The notes beneath the pieces are model-generated. The model was given only the letters and a program-made list of their open reading frames with translations. It did not search any database and had not been told where the DNA came from. The position numbers and the translations under genes are program-made. 6,944 nt of DNA from Actinomycetota bacterium (GTDB lineage: Bacteria; Actinomycetota; Acidimicrobiia; Acidimicrobiales; CADCTF01), in assembly GCA_019348305.1 (NCBI GenBank), contig JAHWJQ010000111.1, positions 1 through 6,944 on the forward strand. Reading direction: 5' to 3'. Within the stretch, counting starts at the first letter, position 1, and each line of letters opens with the position of its first letter. Positions 5,965 to 6,944 of this stretch are shown here, one piece after another.

Positions 5965-6794
5965 TGGCGGGCGCCGAGCGGGAAAACGTCGATCCCGTTG
6001 CCGCCAACCGCTGCCTCTGGGACGCCCGCACCCCGGTCCACGTGCGCTCGACGTTCTACGACGTCGACGGGTTCCGCTCGGGTCGCAGCTCCCTCCACGA
6101 CGTCGAGGTGGACGAGGTTGGCGAGGTGGCCGGTCGCACGTTGCTGCACCTGCAGTGCCATTTCGGGATGGACACGTTGTCGTGGGCCCGCCGCGGCGCC
6201 CGGGTCACAGGGGTGGACTTCTCGTCAGTAGCCGTCACGGAGGCCCGACGGCTGGCGGCGGAGGTGGGCATCGAGGCCCGCTTCGTCGAGAGCGAGATCT
6301 CCTGCCTGCCCCAGGTCCTGGACGAGACCTTCGACGTCGTCTTCACGTCCTACGGCGCGCTGTGCTGGCTGCCCGACATCGCCCGGTGGGCGGAGGTGGC
6401 CGCATCGTTCGTCCGTCCGGGCGGCTTCCTCTATGTCGTGGAGATGCACCCGGCGGCCATGACGCTGTCGGACGAGCCGGGGATCCGCGAGCTGCGCATC
6501 GGCTACCCGTACTGGACCGGCGCCGAGCCGCTGCGCTTCGAGGAGGAGGGCACCTATGCCGACTACGACGCGCCGATCAAGCTCCCCGAGTACGTGTGGA
6601 ACCACGGCTTGGGTGACATCGTGACCGCGCTCATCGACGCCGGGCTGGTGCTCGAGTTCCTCCACGAGCACGACCGCACGATCTACCAGCAGCTGCCGTT
6701 CATGACGCGGGGCCCAGACGGGTGGTGGAGGCTGCCGCCCACGATGCCGGCGCTGCCCCTGCTGTTCTCGCTGCGGGCCCGCCGAGGTGGGTGA
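5964..6794 (+). CDS. Class I SAM-dependent methyltransferase (HLQCHFG motif I variant)
   Basis: This 276-residue protein is a class I SAM-dependent methyltransferase. The SAM-binding loop is the variant LLHLQCHFGMDT (60-71) instead of the usual DLGCGTG, followed by WARRGARVTGVDFSSVAV with the ribose-binding D85. Downstream are FDVVFTSYGALCWLPDI, RWAEVAASFVRPGGFLYVVEMHP and a C-terminal region with YVWNHGLGDIVTALIDAGLVLEFLHEHD. This variant recurs in a recognisable, functionally uncharacterised group of bacterial methyltransferases; the substrate is unknown. The ATG at 5964 overlaps the EEP stop by one base (TGATG). The in-frame GTG at 5961 would add only one residue and cannot be excluded. 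The tight junction indicates cotranscription and coupled translation with the EEP hydrolase. It shows no close similarity to the other methyltransferase beyond the shared fold, so a recent duplication is unlikely. Its TGA directly abuts the stop codon of the convergent inositol synthase gene. Confidence 0.88.
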   Translation: MAGAERENVDPVAANRCLWDARTPVHVRSTFYDVDGFRSGRSSLHDVEVDEVGEVAGRTLLHLQCHFGMDTLSWARRGARVTGVDFSSVAVTEARRLAAEVGIEARFVESEISCLPQVLDETFDVVFTSYGALCWLPDIARWAEVAASFVRPGGFLYVVEMHPAAMTLSDEPGIRELRIGYPYWTGAEPLRFEEEGTYADYDAPIKLPEYVWNHGLGDIVTALIDAGLVLEFLHEHDRTIYQQLPFMTRGPDGWWRLPPTMPALPLLFSLRARRGG

Positions 6795-6944
6795 TCAGGC
6801 GCCGGCGGCGAAGGCCTCCACCATGCGCCTCGCTTCGTCGTCGGTGTACTGCACCGGAGGCGACTTCATGAAGTAGGCCGAGGGACCCAGGAGCGGTCCG
6901 CCGATGCCCCGGTCGAGGGCCAGCTTGGCGCACCGTACGGCGTC
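6795..6944 (-). CDS. ino1: Inositol-3-phosphate synthase, C-terminal end (5' part outside window)
   Basis: The frame ending at the stop in 6795-6797 is open to the window edge and encodes 49 residues. They contain [20 protein letters not shown], then SAYFMKSPP (24-32 of the fragment), and the acidic tail [13 protein letters not shown]. This closely follows the C-terminal end of actinobacterial myo-inositol-1-phosphate synthases, as I recall it. In actinobacteria the enzyme converts glucose 6-phosphate to inositol 3-phosphate using NAD+, feeding phosphatidylinositol lipids and, where present, mycothiol. Only the C-terminal tail is visible; the NAD-binding domain and start lie beyond the window. 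The call rests on a short but characteristic segment. The gene is convergent with the methyltransferase, with abutting stops in TGATCA and no terminator between. Confidence 0.85.
   Translation of the reverse strand, partial: DAVRCAKLALDRGIGGPLLGPSAYFMKSPPVQYTDDEARRMVEAFAAGA

Noticed and set aside
4494..6794. A recent duplication producing the two methyltransferases.
   Set aside because: Their SAM loops (LELGCGGAQ versus LHLQCHFGMD), lengths and C-terminal regions differ; they share only the fold.

Overview
The window looks like a stretch of chromosome from a high-GC actinobacterium. Third codon positions are almost all G or C, genes are packed tightly with ATGA/TGATG overlaps, and two GTG starts lack a Shine-Dalgarno sequence but have a TAnnnT hexamer 6-7 nt upstream, as in actinobacterial leaderless promoters. 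The CCA-adding enzyme is of the actinobacterial HD-domain type, and the 3' edge holds the end of an actinobacterial-type inositol-3-phosphate synthase. A type IV pilus retraction ATPase at the 5' edge suits a deep-branching lineage such as Acidimicrobiia or Thermoleophilia better than Streptomyces or Mycobacterium. That placement is inference.

Layout. 1-552 (+) is the C-terminal part of a PilT-like ATPase. 588-1967 (+) is the CCA-adding tRNA nucleotidyltransferase, with a probable leaderless promoter just upstream. 1964-3340 (+), overlapping it by 4 bases, is a SagB/ThcOx-type dehydrogenase with two nitroreductase-like halves. Converging on it is a two-gene minus-strand operon: a SAM-dependent methyltransferase (5240-4494) followed, with a 4-base overlap, by an acyl-CoA-dehydrogenase-fold flavin monooxygenase (4497-3337). 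A 28-bp divergent intergenic region at 5241-5268 separates this operon from a plus-strand pair: an endonuclease/exonuclease/phosphatase-family hydrolase (5269-5964) and a second SAM-dependent methyltransferase (5964-6794). The last 150 bases (6944-6795, minus) encode the C-terminal 49 residues of inositol-3-phosphate synthase.

No gene-free stretch is longer than 35 bases. Both convergent gene pairs meet with no spacer: one shares a CTAG over its two stop codons, the other abuts in TGATCA. I see no tRNA, rRNA, CRISPR array, insertion sequence, phage gene or rho-independent terminator.

Function. Housekeeping genes (CCA addition, inositol synthesis, pilus retraction) frame an accessory block of two methyltransferases, a flavin monooxygenase, a SagB-type flavin oxidoreductase and an EEP hydrolase. 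These could act on small molecules, but nothing here shows a complete pathway. The orphan SagB-type protein, with no visible YcaO or E1-like partner, is the most interesting gene. I do not see a clear new multi-gene system.
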